Positions 34,604 to 42,486 of a DNA stretch of 43,079 nucleotides are shown one piece after another (within the stretch, counting starts at the first letter, position 1; each line of letters begins with the position of its first letter). Source of the stretch: an uncultured Spartobacteria bacterium (GTDB lineage: Bacteria; Verrucomicrobiota; Verrucomicrobiia; Chthoniobacterales; Chthoniobacteraceae). Location: the NCBI GenBank assembly GCA_903916085.1, contig CAIWVL010000223.1, positions 1-43,079 on the forward strand. The letters run 5' to 3'. A program made the translations under genes and the position numbers. The notes beneath the pieces were generated by a model that had not been told where the DNA came from, ran no database searches, and saw only the letters and a list, made by a program, of their open reading frames with translations.

Positions 34604-36175
34604 TTACTCAGCCTCAACCGGAGGCGCTTCGAGACGCGGGAATAACGGCACAGGCGTGCCAAGCTGATGCCCATCGGGCAGCCCCCCCCACACAGCCGCC
34701 GCCAGACTCGGCGCAGCGCTCGCTTGAAGCTGTCCTAGAATCCCAAGCGCGGCCTCAGGCAAAACGGGCACCAACAAGATCGCCACCAGACGAATGGACT
34801 CTGCCAAGTGATAAAGGACAGCGTCCAAGCGATCAGCCTGTTCGGGGTCCTTGGCGAGCTTCCAAGGGGCCGAAGACTCGATGAGCTGATTGCAGGCACG
34901 CGCTAAGTTAACCGCTGCCGCGAGGGCGGCATCCACCTGATAGTGCTCCATCGCTTGCGTGTAGGCGGCCACCGCGCCCGGCGCCTCGACCTCGGACAGC
35001 GCGTGCAAATCGGCGTCGTTCGTGGGCACCCTCCGGAGAACCCCCTGCCGATAGCGTTGCGCCATGTTGAGGGTGCGGTTGAGTAAATTGCCCACGTTGT
35101 TGGCAAGCTCGTCGTTGAAACGCATCCGCAGGCGCTCCTCTGAAAAATCAGCGTCCCGCCCCGTGGCGATGTCGGCCATGAGATAATAGCGCAGGGCGCT
35201 GACACCATAGCGCTCCGCAAGCAGAGCGGGATTGACGGCGTTGCCGAGGCTCTTGCTCATTTTCGCGCCTGAAATGTTCCACCAGCCGTGCACAAGCAAC
35301 GTGGGGATTTCGGCGTCAGGAAAGCCCAGCGCATGGAGCATGATGGGCCAGTAAACGCCGTGGGCGGGGATCAGGATGTCCTTGCCGATAACATGGGCTT
35401 TGGCTGGCCAGAGGGTACCAAACTCGGGAAGGCCGCTGCCCGCCTCAGCCAAGTACCCGGCAAAGGAGACGTAGTTGATGAGCGCATCAAACCACACGTA
35501 TGTGACAAACTCCTTATCAAAAGGGAGTTCAATTCCCCAAGAAAGGCGAGTCTTGGGCCTTGAAATACACAAATCTCCAGAAAGACGCTCCACGGCATTG
35601 CGCAGCTCTACACGGCGAAAAGCGGGCACCACAAAGTGCTCATGGGCGTCAATAAAGCCGAGCAGCCAGTCTTTGTGGGCGGAAAGGCGGAAGTAATAGT
35701 TCTCTTCCTCGAGTTCCACGACCTGCCCCCACTCGGGACCAAATGCACCCGCTTCGTTGCGCTCCTTATCCGTGAGAAACTGCTCCTGACGAACGCTATA
35801 AAAACCACGGTGCCCCTGTTTGTAGAGCTGCCCTTCGTCAAAAAGCCGCTGCAAAATCTTTTGCACCGCCTGCTTGTGCAGTGGGTTGGTGGTGGCGGCC
35901 CAACCGTCAAATTCCACTCCCAACGTCTTCCAGAGCCCTAAAAACTTCGCAGTGCATGCCTCTGCAAAGGCTAGTGGCGTGAGCCCTTCTTTTTCGGCGG
36001 ACTGCTGCACCTTCTGCCCGTGCTGATCGACTCCCGTCAGGAAATAAGCGGATCGACCGCTCAACCGTTCAAAGCGGACAAGCACATCGGTGAGCACCTT
36101 TTCATAGGCATGACCAATGTGGGGGGCCGCATTGGTGTAATCAATCGCAGTGGTAAAAAAGGTACAGTCCGGCAT
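34604..36175 (-). CDS. metG: Methionyl-tRNA synthetase
   Basis: 523 aa from the ATG at 36175 (a GTG at 36193 is an alternative with six more residues). It charges tRNA-Met. Class I marks are clear: AAPHIGHAYE near the N-terminus and GAKMSKSLGN around residue 310. The connective region reads YSVRQEQFLTDKERN and contains no CxxC pairs, so this is the zinc-free type known from other bacteria. The anticodon-binding helical domain follows, and the C-terminal Trbp111-like dimerisation domain is absent, which explains the shorter length. It heads the metG-mlaEFD run, an unusual link between translation and lipid transport. Confidence 0.95.
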   Translation of the reverse strand: MPDCTFFTTAIDYTNAAPHIGHAYEKVLTDVLVRFERLSGRSAYFLTGVDQHGQKVQQSAEKEGLTPLAFAEACTAKFLGLWKTLGVEFDGWAATTNPLHKQAVQKILQRLFDEGQLYKQGHRGFYSVRQEQFLTDKERNEAGAFGPEWGQVVELEEENYYFRLSAHKDWLLGFIDAHEHFVVPAFRRVELRNAVERLSGDLCISRPKTRLSWGIELPFDKEFVTYVWFDALINYVSFAGYLAEAGSGLPEFGTLWPAKAHVIGKDILIPAHGVYWPIMLHALGFPDAEIPTLLVHGWWNISGAKMSKSLGNAVNPALLAERYGVSALRYYLMADIATGRDADFSEERLRMRFNDELANNVGNLLNRTLNMAQRYRQGVLRRVPTNDADLHALSEVEAPGAVAAYTQAMEHYQVDAALAAAVNLARACNQLIESSAPWKLAKDPEQADRLDAVLYHLAESIRLVAILLVPVLPEAALGILGQLQASAAPSLAAAVWGGLPDGHQLGTPVPLFPRLEAPPVEAE

Positions 36176-36269
36176 GGCTTGGGAAGCCTGCACTTAACAG
36201 CGAAAGCGCCCCTTGGCGAAAGGCAAAACAACCTGCCGCGTTGAGGGACTCAAAGAATCGACGGACGAT

Positions 36270-36878
36270 TTAGCGCACCACAGCTAGGACTCCGCCTGCC
36301 ACGGCATCCGCCAATTTCTGGCAGTACCCAGGGCTACGAGCCACCCGGCCGCCCTCCCTGGCGTTGGTGAGAAAGCCCAACTCCGCCAACACAGCCGTTC
36401 GCCGATTATAGCGCAGCACGTAAAAACGGGCCTTTCGCACGCCTCGATCCTCCTCACCGGTGGCAGCCACGACCCGCTGATGGATCGCCTCGGCCAGGCG
36501 CGTACTGCGACCGCTAAAATGGTACGTCTCAATCCCATGAGCGTCCGAGTTGGGAGCGGAATTGAAGTGGATACTCACAAATACCGCACTCGATGGCGTT
36601 CCATTTGAAATAGCCACACGCTGGGATAATTCCACAAACTCGTCCGTGGAACGCGTCATGATTACACGGTGGCCAGCCGCCTTGAGCCGCGCCTTAACGC
36701 GGAGCGCCACGTCCAATGCCGCCCGTTTTTCCACAACCCGCTGACCGGGAATGCCTCCGGGATCGTGCCCACCATGGCCAGGATCCAGCACAACGACCGC
36801 AGCACTCACCCGGACCGGTGCGCACGCCAAAAAAAACACCACCAAGCTCAAGGCCGGAACAAGCAGAGAGCGAATCAT
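36270..36878 (-). CDS. N-acetylmuramoyl-L-alanine amidase (Amidase_3)
   Basis: 202 aa from the ATG at 36878, which starts a signal peptide (MIRSLLVPALSLVVFFLACAPVRVSA); another ATG 10 codons upstream is possible. The zinc amidase fold shows DPGHGGHDPG, the glutamate in VVEKRAALD, the histidine in VSIHFNS and the catalytic glutamate in LAELGFLTN. It cleaves the bond between MurNAc and the stem peptide in the periplasm. There is no AMIN domain, so it is a minimal amidase like spore or division amidases. Single gene, about 95 nt upstream of metG on the same strand, divergent from prc with 289 nt between. Confidence 0.9.
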   Translation of the reverse strand: MIRSLLVPALSLVVFFLACAPVRVSAAVVVLDPGHGGHDPGGIPGQRVVEKRAALDVALRVKARLKAAGHRVIMTRSTDEFVELSQRVAISNGTPSSAVFVSIHFNSAPNSDAHGIETYHFSGRSTRLAEAIHQRVVAATGEEDRGVRKARFYVLRYNRRTAVLAELGFLTNAREGGRVARSPGYCQKLADAVAGGVLAVVR

Positions 36879-37167
36879 TTGAGAGCGTAGCGGGGCGGCG
36901 GAGAACATGGCAAAGGTTGCGTACCCTCCGACAGTGTCAGAGGATTTCCAGCGGAATTTTATTTTTATTCAACCCAAAGACATAGGTAAAGCGACTAGTC
37001 TGATCGCTTACACCACGCCAGCGCCCGCCTGAGCTTGGATTCTTAGACCCACTGGCGAACTTTAATTTTAAGTCATTTGCTGGGAGTCTTTGACTGTAAC
37101 CCGTCGTGGACGCAGCTTTGTGCCCTTTGCATCCCGCTGCTTACCAAGCATCCCCCCCATCCAACCG

Positions 37168-39339
37168 ATGAGACTTTCCCGCCTTTTCCTTGTTCCACTC
37201 GCTGCCCTCAGCCTGATTCCTCTCTCCTCTCTCTCTGGTCGTGCGGCGAGCGCCAGCAAAGAGCCCGATCCAGCGCAAGTCACCATCGCCGTGGCCAGCC
37301 TGCTCGAGCAGGTCCATTACTCCAAACAACGGCTCAACACGGAGATCTCGCGCAAACTGCTCCGCAACTACCTAGACCTCCTAGACTATAACCACCTCTT
37401 CTTCACCCAAGAAGACGTGGACGGCTTTACCCAAAAGTGGGCAGACAGCCTGGACTCCGAAATCATCTTTGGACGCACCCAAGCCGCACACCAAATCCAC
37501 GAGGTATTCATCAAGCGAGCGGGAGAACGTGTCGCCTTTGCCAAAGAACTCCTGACTTCGGAACTCAATTTCAACGAAGACCACACTATCGAACTCAACC
37601 GCCAAAAGCTCCCCTGGCCCGCAGCCGCTACCGTCAACCAGCTCTGGCGCGATCGCATTACCTCGGAGCTTATCCAGGAACGACTTAGCAAAAAGCAGAA
37701 GGACAAAGACCCCGCGACAGTCATCGGCAAGCGCTACGACCAGTTCCTGCGTGACCTGGGCGAGCAAAACAGCGAGGAGGTCGTAAAGCTTTTCCTGCTC
37801 AGTCTTGCCCGGACCTACGATCCGCACTCGGACTACATGAGCAAAAGCGACCAGGAGCAGTTCAACATCAGCATGCGCCTCTCCCTGTTCGGGATCGGTG
37901 CCCGACTACGCTCCGAAGACGGCTACACGAAGATTGAGCAGCTGATACCCGGCGGCCCGGCCAGCAGGCTTGGCAAAATCAAGGCAGGCGACCGGATCGT
38001 CGGCGTGGCTCAGGGGGATGCCGAGTTTGTGGACTGCGTCGACATGAAGCTCGACAAGGTCGTCGGGATGATTCGCGGCGCTAAAGACACTCTAGTCCGC
38101 CTCCAACTTATTCCCGTGGGATCCACCAACGGCTCCGAGCGCACCGAGGTGGAAATCAAACGGGACGAGATCAAAATCAAGGAGGGCGATGCGCATGCCG
38201 AACTCTTGGAATGGCAACGGCCTGACGGCTCTTTGATGAGGCTAGGCTACATCGACCTTCCCTCTTTCTACCGAGACTTCACCCAGAACGGCAACCCAGA
38301 GGCAAAAAGCACGACCCGAGACGTTTTGCGCCTGCTCACGAGACTCAAGGCAGAGGGCATTGAAGGCTTGATCATGGATTTCCGGCGGGATGGGGGCGGG
38401 TCGCTTGAGGAAGCAATCAATCTGAGCGGCCTGTTCATTAGCGAAGGGCCAGTGGTGCAGGTCAAAAACTGGAATGGCGAAATTGTCGTAAACCGGGATA
38501 CCGATCCGAGCATCGCCTACGACGGCCCCATGGTGGTGCTTGTAAACCGCCAAAGCGCCTCGGCCAGCGAGATCTTCGCTGCCGCCATGCAGGACTATGG
38601 GCGTGCCCTCATCGTGGGCGACAGCAAGACCTTTGGTAAGGGCACCGTCCAACAGATGATCGAGCTCAGCAAAGCTGTGCCCTCCTTAGCAAACGGCGGG
38701 CAAGCCGGCGCCATCAAACTCACCATCCAGAAGTTCTACCGCATCGCAGGCGGCTCTACTCAGTTGCGCGGCGTGGAAAGCGACATCACCCTGCCCTCTA
38801 CCAGCGACCAACCCGAAATCGGCGAGTCCGCTCTCAAGGATCCCTTGCCCTACGACACCATCAAACCATTGGACTACACCAAGTGGACCAAGCCCCTGCA
38901 CATCGCCGAACTCCGCAACCTCTCCGAGGCACGCATCCCGCAGAATGCTGAATTCACCTACATCCGCGAAGATTTGGAGCGCATTCGGCAGTACGTGGAA
39001 ACCAACCGACTTTCTATTAACGAAACAGTGCGCAAGGCCGAGATCGACAAAGACAAGGCACGCAACGAAAAGCGCGATGCCGAACGGGCTGCCCGCGAGA
39101 AAGGAGCTGAGCCCAAAGCGTATCGAATCACGCTGGACAATGTGGCCAAGAGCGAGCTGTTCCCCGTAACCTTTGAGGAACCCAAACGGACCAAAGAAGG
39201 CGAACCCGAAGAAGAACAACCCCAGAACGACAAAGAGGAACTGAACATTTTCAAAAGCCTCCCTATCCGCTACGACCCAGTGAAAGCAGAAGGCCTCAAC
39301 ATTTTGGGAGACCTCGTGCAGTTCGAAAAGCGCTCTTAG
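37168..39339 (+). CDS. prc: Tail-specific (C-terminal processing) periplasmic protease Prc
   Basis: 723 aa from the ATG at 37168; the open frame extends to 37090, but this ATG starts a signal peptide (MRLSRLFLVPLAALSLIPLSS). Domain order: N-terminal Tsp domain (about 35-220, with DYNHLFFTQEDVDGF), PDZ (about 230-315, IPGGPASRLGKIKAGDRIVG), S41 catalytic domain with the serine cluster 463-467 in NRQSASASEIF and K491 in TFGKGTVQ, and a C-terminal domain rich in Lys and Glu. The Ser-Lys dyad is therefore intact. The enzyme degrades or trims periplasmic proteins by their C-terminus. Length and layout match E. coli Prc. Transcribed alone, with a hairpin overlapping its stop. Confidence 0.95.
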   Translation: MRLSRLFLVPLAALSLIPLSSLSGRAASASKEPDPAQVTIAVASLLEQVHYSKQRLNTEISRKLLRNYLDLLDYNHLFFTQEDVDGFTQKWADSLDSEIIFGRTQAAHQIHEVFIKRAGERVAFAKELLTSELNFNEDHTIELNRQKLPWPAAATVNQLWRDRITSELIQERLSKKQKDKDPATVIGKRYDQFLRDLGEQNSEEVVKLFLLSLARTYDPHSDYMSKSDQEQFNISMRLSLFGIGARLRSEDGYTKIEQLIPGGPASRLGKIKAGDRIVGVAQGDAEFVDCVDMKLDKVVGMIRGAKDTLVRLQLIPVGSTNGSERTEVEIKRDEIKIKEGDAHAELLEWQRPDGSLMRLGYIDLPSFYRDFTQNGNPEAKSTTRDVLRLLTRLKAEGIEGLIMDFRRDGGGSLEEAINLSGLFISEGPVVQVKNWNGEIVVNRDTDPSIAYDGPMVVLVNRQSASASEIFAAAMQDYGRALIVGDSKTFGKGTVQQMIELSKAVPSLANGGQAGAIKLTIQKFYRIAGGSTQLRGVESDITLPSTSDQPEIGESALKDPLPYDTIKPLDYTKWTKPLHIAELRNLSEARIPQNAEFTYIREDLERIRQYVETNRLSINETVRKAEIDKDKARNEKRDAERAAREKGAEPKAYRITLDNVAKSELFPVTFEEPKRTKEGEPEEEQPQNDKEELNIFKSLPIRYDPVKAEGLNILGDLVQFEKRS

Positions 39340-39344
39340 AGCGC
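39330..39344 (+). terminator. Hairpin overlapping the prc stop codon
   Basis: GCGCTC (39330-39335), loop TTA and GAGCGC (39339-39344). The TAG stop of prc (39337-39339) lies in the loop and stem. A run of A rather than T follows, so it is weak as a plus-strand terminator. Confidence 0.35.
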
Positions 39345-39652
39345 CTAAAAAAAGGCAACCTCACGCGGATGTGCGAAGAACACGGAGCTTTTATAAAAAA
39401 CTCGTTTTGAGGGTTATTCCGTAATTTCTCCGCACTCTCTGCGCCTCCACACGCCCCCTCTTTTTTTGAGTTAATTTAGCCGTCCTTAGTACCTCAAATC
39501 AGGCAAACTGACGGATCGCCCTGCATCGTACTAGAGCCCGCCATGGCTAACCCTAGGAGCACCAGCCAGTTCAGCGCGCTCTTTCCATTCGGTGATTCCA
39601 CGCGCTTGGAAGCCGTGTAAAATCCCACGCTTTTCTTAGCTCCACACTTTCC
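39340..39652. other. 313-nt intergenic region between prc and the tagaturonate epimerase-like gene
   Basis: It contains the end of the prc hairpin, an AT-rich stretch with a T run (about 39460-39466), and a short 25-codon frame (39543-39620) that ends 32 nt before the next gene. I see no RNA gene, repeat or clear promoter. Control of the sugar-acid genes may lie here. Confidence 0.5.
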
Positions 39653-40903
39653 ATGCATACTCTCGAAAAATTCTCCTTCGGCGTTGGCGACCGTTTCGCG
39701 CACCAAGCCAAGGCGCAGCTACTTGCTTTTCAAAAACTTGAAAAGGAAGGCATCACAGTCGCTCCTGTGTGGAACAAGTCCAACCGCGAGCACACCTTTA
39801 TCGGCTCCGAACCGCAGAGCGTGTTCGACGCAGCACAGACCGCCGTCCATGCTTTAGGCTGGAGCCACGGATGGCATGTCGATGCCGACCACATCCGCCT
39901 CGAAACCGTAGAACGGTTCATCGCCTCCTCCGACTTCTTCACCATAGACGTCGCCGACTCCATCGGCAAACCCGCCCCCGCCGCAGACGTCCACGCCTTT
40001 GTCACTCGCCACCCGGAGCTCATCGGCACGACGCAAATCCCCGGGGCAAGCGAACCCTTCACCCTCACTCATGCCGACGTCGAGCGGGTCGCCTCCGAAT
40101 ATCTTCTCGCCGTTCAAGATGCAGGCCGCATCTACAGGCACGTCGCCCTCGCCAAGGGCGAAGAAAACATCATCGCCGAAGTTTCCATGGACGAAACCGA
40201 CGCGCCTCAGACGCCCTCGGAACTACTCATCATTCTCGCCGCACTCGCCGATGAAAAAGTGCGCGCCCAAACCATTGCGCCCAAGTTTACAGGCCGCTTC
40301 AACAAGGGCGTGGATTACGTGGGCGATCTCGTCCAGTTTGAGCGCGAGTTCAACGACGACCTCGCCGTCATCGCACGCGCCATCGCCTTGTATGGACTGC
40401 CCGCCAATCTGAAACTTAGCGTCCATAGCGGCAGCGATAAGTTTAGCCTCTATCCCATTATCCGCCGTGCACTCGCCCGAACCGGAGCAGGCGTTCACAT
40501 CAAGACCGCAGGCACGACCTGGCTGGAGGAAATCATCGGCCTAGCCGAAGCCGGCGGTGAAGGACTCGTCCTCGCCAAAGAAATCTACGCGTACGCCCTC
40601 GCTCATGTAGATGACCTCTGCGCTCCCTACGCCAGCGTCATCGACATCGACCGCACCCAACTTCCCTCCCCAGAAACCGTCAATGCCTGGAACGGCCCAC
40701 AGTTCGCGAGCGCCGTACGACACATCCCCGGCCATCCCGGCTTCAACGCTCACATCCGCCAACTCTTACACGTCTCCTTCAAACTCGCGGCCAAAGCCGG
40801 TACGCGCTATCTCGATTTGCTCAAGGCCAACGAGGAAATCGTCGCCAAACAAGTCACCGAAAACATCTTCGAACGCCACATGCGCCCTCTCTTCATCGGA
40901 TAG
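39653..40903 (+). CDS. Tagaturonate epimerase (UxaE)-like protein
   Basis: 416 aa. The N-terminus (EKFSFGVGDRFAHQAKAQLLAF), the FIGSEPQSVFDAAQ segment and the WHVDADHI region resemble the tagaturonate/fructuronate epimerase family. Further family-like parts are FTGRFNKGVDYVGD and LSVHSGSDKFSLYPII, with conserved acidic and histidine residues likely binding metal. The known reaction is D-tagaturonate to D-fructuronate, letting galacturonate breakdown feed the glucuronate route. The gene is followed after 29 nt by a zinc dehydrogenase, fitting a sugar-acid catabolic pair. The exact substrate may be another keto-sugar acid. No kinase, aldolase or transporter lies next to it in this window. Confidence 0.8.
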   Translation: MHTLEKFSFGVGDRFAHQAKAQLLAFQKLEKEGITVAPVWNKSNREHTFIGSEPQSVFDAAQTAVHALGWSHGWHVDADHIRLETVERFIASSDFFTIDVADSIGKPAPAADVHAFVTRHPELIGTTQIPGASEPFTLTHADVERVASEYLLAVQDAGRIYRHVALAKGEENIIAEVSMDETDAPQTPSELLIILAALADEKVRAQTIAPKFTGRFNKGVDYVGDLVQFEREFNDDLAVIARAIALYGLPANLKLSVHSGSDKFSLYPIIRRALARTGAGVHIKTAGTTWLEEIIGLAEAGGEGLVLAKEIYAYALAHVDDLCAPYASVIDIDRTQLPSPETVNAWNGPQFASAVRHIPGHPGFNAHIRQLLHVSFKLAAKAGTRYLDLLKANEEIVAKQVTENIFERHMRPLFIG

Positions 40904-40932
40904 TTTTTAACAACAACCTTGCCGCGATACCA

Positions 40933-41961
40933 ATGAAAGCACTCCAGCTCGAAAAGCCACTCACTTGGCGCCGAATTGAAATCCCCGAACCACCCGCGCC
41001 AGCTGCGGGCGAGGTGCTCGTACGCGTGCAGCGCGTAGGCATTTGCGGCACGGATCTAAGCGGTTTCCTCGGCAAGATGCCGTTCTTCACCTACCCACGC
41101 GTTCCCGGTCACGAACTGGGCGTGGAAGTCCTCGCATTGGGCGAAGGTGTGACGACCCTCAAGGTAGGCGAACGCTGTTCCGTGGAGCCCTATCTCAACT
41201 GCCAGAAGTGCTATTCCTGCCGTCGCGGTTTTACGAACTGTTGCGAATTTCACAAAACCCTCGGCGTCATGTGCGACGGCGGCCTCACTGACCGCATCCT
41301 TCTTCCAGCGAGAAAGTTGCATCCCGCTCCCAACCTGACTCCCGACCAGTGTGCATTGGTAGAAACCCTCGCCATCGGTTGCCACGCCGTCAACCGCGGT
41401 AACCCTAAACCAGGGGAGACCGTTCTCATTATCGGCGCCGGTCCCATCGGTCTCTCCGCGCTAGAATTTGCCAAACTCTCCGGAGCACGCGTGGTCGTCA
41501 TGGACATTAGCGAGGCCCGCCTCGCCTTTGTGCGTGAGCAAATGGGCGTTCCCAACACCCTGCTCGTGCGCGGCGACGAGTCTGATGCGCTCGCTCTCGC
41601 CGCACTCACGGACGGCCAGCTCGCAGATCTCGTTATCGATGCGACCGGCAACAACAAGTCGATGGTGCGCGCCATGGAGTTTGCCGCATTCGCCGGAAGG
41701 GTTGTCTTCGTGGGAATCACTCAGCAAAATCTCGAATTCCCGCACGCCCCGTTCCTGCATCGCCGAGAGTTGACGCTCCTGGCTAGTCGCAATGCGCTCT
41801 CAGGCGACTTCACTCGCATCATTTCGCTCATTGAAGAGGGCAGAATCAATACGGCGCCGTGGATCACGCACCACGCCAGCTTTGATGAAGTGCCCGAAGT
41901 GTTCCCGAGCTGGGTAAAGCCCGAAACGGGCGTGATCAAGGCGGTGGTCCGAATGGACTAA
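40933..41961 (+). CDS. Zinc-dependent medium-chain alcohol/polyol dehydrogenase
   Basis: 342 aa, typical MDR length. The catalytic zinc region reads VGICGTDLSGF with GHELG, and the structural zinc loop has four cysteines in CQKCYSCRRGFTNCCEF. The NAD(P)-binding motif is GAGPIGLSALEFAK. It resembles L-galactonate, sorbitol or threonine-type dehydrogenases. Its position 29 nt behind the tagaturonate epimerase-like gene suggests oxidation of a sugar acid or polyol into that pathway. Start at the ATG 40933 without a Shine-Dalgarno. Cofactor preference and substrate are undetermined. Confidence 0.9.
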   Translation: MKALQLEKPLTWRRIEIPEPPAPAAGEVLVRVQRVGICGTDLSGFLGKMPFFTYPRVPGHELGVEVLALGEGVTTLKVGERCSVEPYLNCQKCYSCRRGFTNCCEFHKTLGVMCDGGLTDRILLPARKLHPAPNLTPDQCALVETLAIGCHAVNRGNPKPGETVLIIGAGPIGLSALEFAKLSGARVVVMDISEARLAFVREQMGVPNTLLVRGDESDALALAALTDGQLADLVIDATGNNKSMVRAMEFAAFAGRVVFVGITQQNLEFPHAPFLHRRELTLLASRNALSGDFTRIISLIEEGRINTAPWITHHASFDEVPEVFPSWVKPETGVIKAVVRMD

Positions 41962-42486
41962 GCATTGGCCCCCACACAGGGCGCAGGGGACTCGTAGGCA
42001 GAACTGGCTAGAAGGTAGGATCTCCTATGGACATCTCTGGAAGGAACCTTCAACAATTGGCCAGTCTTTCTGAAGCCTCCGCGAGGGGGCTAGGAAATTA
42101 GACGAGCCGGTGGTGATGCGAGGAACGAGCGGAACCACCGGTGATGCCCAGACAAAGCTCTGCGCGCCGGAGGTGCGCGAACAAACCCTCACACAGAACC
42201 CGAGTCGCTTGGGTTGCGGATGTTTCTCGCACACCTGCCGGAGCGCAATCCGTCTGGTGCGGTATACCGGTGGTCCCAGTCGCTTCGCTCCTATCACCAC
42301 CGGCTCTCTTCAGAAGCCTCCGGCTCGGTTGCCGACTTGGACCTTCTAACAATCCGAACAATTTCGCCGTACAGCTACCAGGTACTAGAGAAGGAATTCC
42401 TCAGATGTGGCCAACCTTCCCAGAGATTACCAACTTTCATTAGCCTTCGGCTACACACCCAAAGAGAGATTAATGATTACCGATTA
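41962..42486. other. 525-nt intergenic region holding the long palindromic repeat
   Basis: It lies between the convergent dehydrogenase and DUF4337-like genes. Its centre (42070-42335) is the repeat element listed separately. The rest includes a short AGGAATTCCT palindrome near 42392 and a GATTAC direct repeat near 42470. Frames of 79-101 codons here run through the repeat in several phases and look non-coding. Confidence 0.65.
42070..42335. repeat. Long imperfect palindrome with two REP-like hairpins (MITE-like element)
   Basis: GCCGGTGGT (42106-42114) and ACCACCGGC (42296-42304) mark the ends of a roughly 199-nt imperfect inverted repeat. Its centre lies at about 42206 in the small hairpin AACCCGAG/CTTGGGTT (42197-42215). 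Each end carries its own hairpin (42106-42142 and 42266-42304). Inner arms also match, for example CCAGAC near 42149 with GTCTGG near 42253, and the GCCGGAGG region with CCTGCCGG. Flanks (GAAGCCTCCG near 42072 and 42313) match those of the short copy at 2624-2716. It looks like a non-autonomous mobile or REP-type element. Confidence 0.75.

Noticed and set aside
39494-39706. A 70-codon minus-strand frame over the start of the epimerase-like gene
   Set aside because: It overlaps the start of a well-supported gene and shows no conserved pattern.
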